From Calliopsis andreniformis (lineage: Eukaryota > Arthropoda > Insecta > Hymenoptera > Andrenidae), in NCBI RefSeq assembly GCF_051401765.1, contig NW_027480423.1, positions 7,812,001 to 7,876,000 on the forward strand: a DNA stretch of 64,000 nucleotides. Direction: 5' to 3'. Positions 62,009-64,000 of the stretch are shown here, piece by piece (positions within the stretch are counted from its first letter, which is position 1; the number at the start of each line of letters is the position of its first letter). Made by a program: the position numbers and the translations under genes. The notes under the pieces are model-generated. The model made no database searches, was not told the origin of the DNA, and saw only the letters and a list, made by a program, of their open reading frames with translations.

Positions 62009-64000
62009 TCGATATGGTGGAGCACCGCCCTAGATTGAGGCCTAGGTTGCTCGGAACGTAGAAATGACCACTACTTTCACACTGTTTGCAATTATTCATT
62101 TTATACGATGGAAAAGCTGTTGTATTTATATCGTATTTTATGCTTCGGGCGTTGACTTCATAGGCCCTAACATTTCGATCTGGTGGTGCAACGCCCTACA
62201 GTGAAGCCTAGGTTGACCGTAACGTAGATATGACCATAACCTTCACACAGGCTGCAATTATTCGTTTTATACGATGGAAAAGCTGTTGTATTTTTATTGC
62301 ATTTTATGCTCCGGGCGATGACTTCTAAGGCCCTAGCTATTCAATCTGTTGGAGCAACGCCCTAGAGTGAAGCCTAGGTTGCTCGGAATGTAGAAATGAC
62401 CATAACTTTCACACTGGTTGCAATTATTCGTTTTATACGATGGAAAAACTGTTGTATTTATATTGTATTTTATGCTTCTGGCGTTCACTTCTTAGGCCCT
62501 AACTATTAAATCTGGTGCAACAACGCCCTAGGGTGAAGCCTAGGTTGCCCGGAACGTAGAAATGACCATAACTTTTACACTGGTAGCAATTATTCGTTTT
62601 ATACAATGGAAAAACTGTTGTATTTATATTGTATTTTATGCTTCTGGCGTTGACTTCCTAGGCCCTAACTATTCGATCTGGTGGAGCAATGCCTCAGAGT
62701 TAAGCCTAGGATGCCCGAAACGCCGAAATGATCATTACTTTCACGCTTGTTGCAATTATTCCTGTTATACGATGAAAAGACCGTTGTATTTTTATTGTGT
62801 TTTATGCCTCAGGCGTAGGCTTCTAAGGCCGTAGCTATTCGATATGGTGGACCACCGCCCTAGAGTGTAGCCTAGGTTGCCTGGAACGTAGAAATGACCA
62901 TAACTTTTACACTGGTAGCAATTATTCGTTTTATACGATGGAAAAGCTGTTGTATTTATATTGTATTTTATGCTTCTGGCGTTCACTTCTAAGGCCCCAA
63001 CTGTTTGATCTGGTGGTGAAACGCCCTAGAGTGAAGCCTAGGTTGCCCGGAACGTAGGTATGACCATAACCTTCACACAGGTTGCAATTATTCGTTTTAT
63101 ACGATGGAAAAGCTGTTGTATTTATATCGTATTTTATGCTTCTGGCGTTGACCTCTTAGGCCCTAACTATTCCATCTGGTGGAATGACGCCCTAGGGTAA
63201 AGCCAAGATTGCGCGGAACGTAGAAATGACCATAACTTTCACACTGGTTGCTATCATTCGTTTTATATGATGGAAAAACTGTTGTATTTATATAGTATTT
63301 TATGGTTCTGGCGTTGACTTCATAGGCCGTAACTATTCGATCTGGTAGAACAACGCCGTAGAGTGAAGCCTAGGTTGCCCGGAACGTAGAAATGACCATT
63401 ACTTTCACACTGTTTGCAATTATCCCTTTTATACGATGGAAAAGCTGCTGCATTTATATCGTATTTTATGCTTCTGGCGTTGACTTCTAAGGACCTAACT
63501 ATTCGATCTGGTGGAGCAACGCCCTAGAGTGAAGCCTAGGTTGCTCGGAATGTAGAAATGACCATAACTTTCACACTGGTTGCAATTATTCGTTTTACAC
63601 GATGGAAAAGCTGTTGTATTTATATTGTATTTTATGCTTCTGGCGTTCACTTCTTAGGCCCTAACTATTCGACCTGGTGGAACAACGCCCTAGGCTGAAG
63701 CCTAGGTTGCCCGGAACGTAGAAATGACCATAACTTTTACACTGGTAGCAATTATTCGTTTTATACAATGGAAAAACTGTTGTATTTATATTGTATTTTA
63801 TGCTTCTGGCGTTGACTTCATAGGCCCGAACTATTCGATCTGGTGGAGCAATGCCTCAGAGTTAAGTCTAGGATGCCCGAAACGCCCAAATGTTCATTAC
63901 TTTCACGCTTGTTGCAATTATTCCTGTTATACGATGAAAAGACCGTTGTATTTTTATTGTATTTTATGCTTCAGGCGTAGGCTTCTAAGGCCGTAGCTAT

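Larger units (their letters stand above)
1..64000 (+). repeat. Satellite DNA array, 166-bp monomer, about 385 copies head-to-tail
   Basis: The motif gtagaaatga (or a close variant) recurs at 161, 327, 494, 660, 826 and 992, a spacing of 166-167 bp, and this continues to the last base. All monomers read in the same direction; I saw no inverted block and no interruption by non-satellite sequence. The consensus is 41% GC, with an AT-rich core at monomer bases 31-90 (about 25% GC) and a roughly 50% GC remainder containing 'gaagcctaggttgcccgg'. The length matches DNA wrapped by a nucleosome plus linker histone, as in many plant and animal centromeric satellites (established knowledge of the class). 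Centromeric function is inference; no protein-binding evidence is available from sequence. I do not recognise the family. Both ends of the window are inside the array. Confidence 0.98.
56350..64000 (+). repeat. Right-hand mosaic array rich in the B-type dimer
   Basis: These are satellite monomers with short overlapping duplications rather than one HOR. The A'-B dimer recurs at 56,420, 57,748, 58,578, 59,574, 61,732, 62,562 and 63,724, at spacings of 8, 5, 6, 13, 5 and 7 monomers. Bases 56,270-56,720 match 59,424-59,874 (offset 3,154, 19 monomers; shared 'tgatacaatgg'). Bases 60,231-60,720 combine monomers typical of HOR-D at 54,27x and 55,4xx. Some monomers at 57,050-57,600 resemble HOR-A around 3,150 and 6,150. 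Confidence 0.8.

Noticed and set aside
1..64000. CRISPR-like array (regular repeats)
   Set aside because: There are no unique spacers between short identical repeats; the whole 166-bp period is repeated sequence, and no cas genes are present.
1..64000. Transposon or retroelement insertion within the array
   Set aside because: I looked for breaks in the 166-bp rhythm, target-site duplications, long terminal repeats and reverse-transcriptase or transposase-like frames, and saw none.
1..64000. Inverted array segments
   Set aside because: Every recognisable monomer reads in the same direction; no reverse-complement block of the monomer was seen.
1..64000. Near-identical blocks as an assembly artefact
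   Set aside because: This cannot be excluded without reads. However, the copies differ by substitutions, whole-monomer indels and chimeric joins, which a simple duplicated contig would not show. I treat them as real but flag read-level checking.

Overview
The whole window is one uninterrupted head-to-tail tandem array of a satellite DNA with a monomer of about 166 bp (roughly 385 monomers, all in the same orientation). I find no convincing protein gene, RNA gene, transposon, origin or terminator. The array runs off both ends. This architecture (chromatosome-sized monomer, tens of kilobases of pure repeat, multi-kilobase higher-order repeats) points to a eukaryotic centromeric or pericentromeric/heterochromatic block. 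I do not recognise the satellite family and cannot name the organism from sequence alone; plant or animal are both possible.

Monomer. I phase it so that base 1 is the g of 'gtagaaatgacc'. A hand-built consensus is 166 bp with 68 G+C (41%). Bases 31-90 are AT-rich (about 25% GC, with A/T tracts such as 'gttttatac' and 'tgtattttat'). The remaining 106 bp are about 50% GC and carry a conserved CCTAGG-centred segment. Because 166 is not a multiple of 3, any reading frame shifts in each monomer, so the short open frames in the array are incidental.

Layout. (A) 1-19,522: three copies of a very large higher-order repeat (HOR-A; 41, 48 and a truncated 28 monomers), nearly identical where aligned but differing by whole-monomer gains and losses. 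(B) 19,523-30,070: a mosaic of short blocks, each seen again elsewhere in the window at offsets that are near-exact multiples of 166. (C) 30,070-37,855: a 3-monomer tandem duplication, then two copies of a 22-monomer unit (offset 3,650 bp). (D) 37,856-48,035: nested 3-monomer duplications and two copies of a 20-22-monomer unit (offsets 3,649 down to 3,317 bp). (E) 47,113-56,349: a 31-monomer unit (offset 5,146 bp), one complete and one partial copy, almost identical. (F) 56,350-64,000: a right-hand mosaic rich in a diagnostic dimer, with overlapping duplications at offsets of 5, 6, 7, 8, 12, 13, 19 and 24 monomers.

There is no gene co-operation to describe. The biology here is array evolution: unequal exchange in register, block duplication, and short conversion-like patches. 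The clearest traces are a duplicated five-monomer segment whose two arms match two different HOR-A copies (7,631-9,288), a 332-bp deletion resolved inside a short identical stretch (1,887-1,915), and a 50-75-bp conversion-like patch (35,595-35,670). Two monomer subtypes also occupy separate territories of the array.
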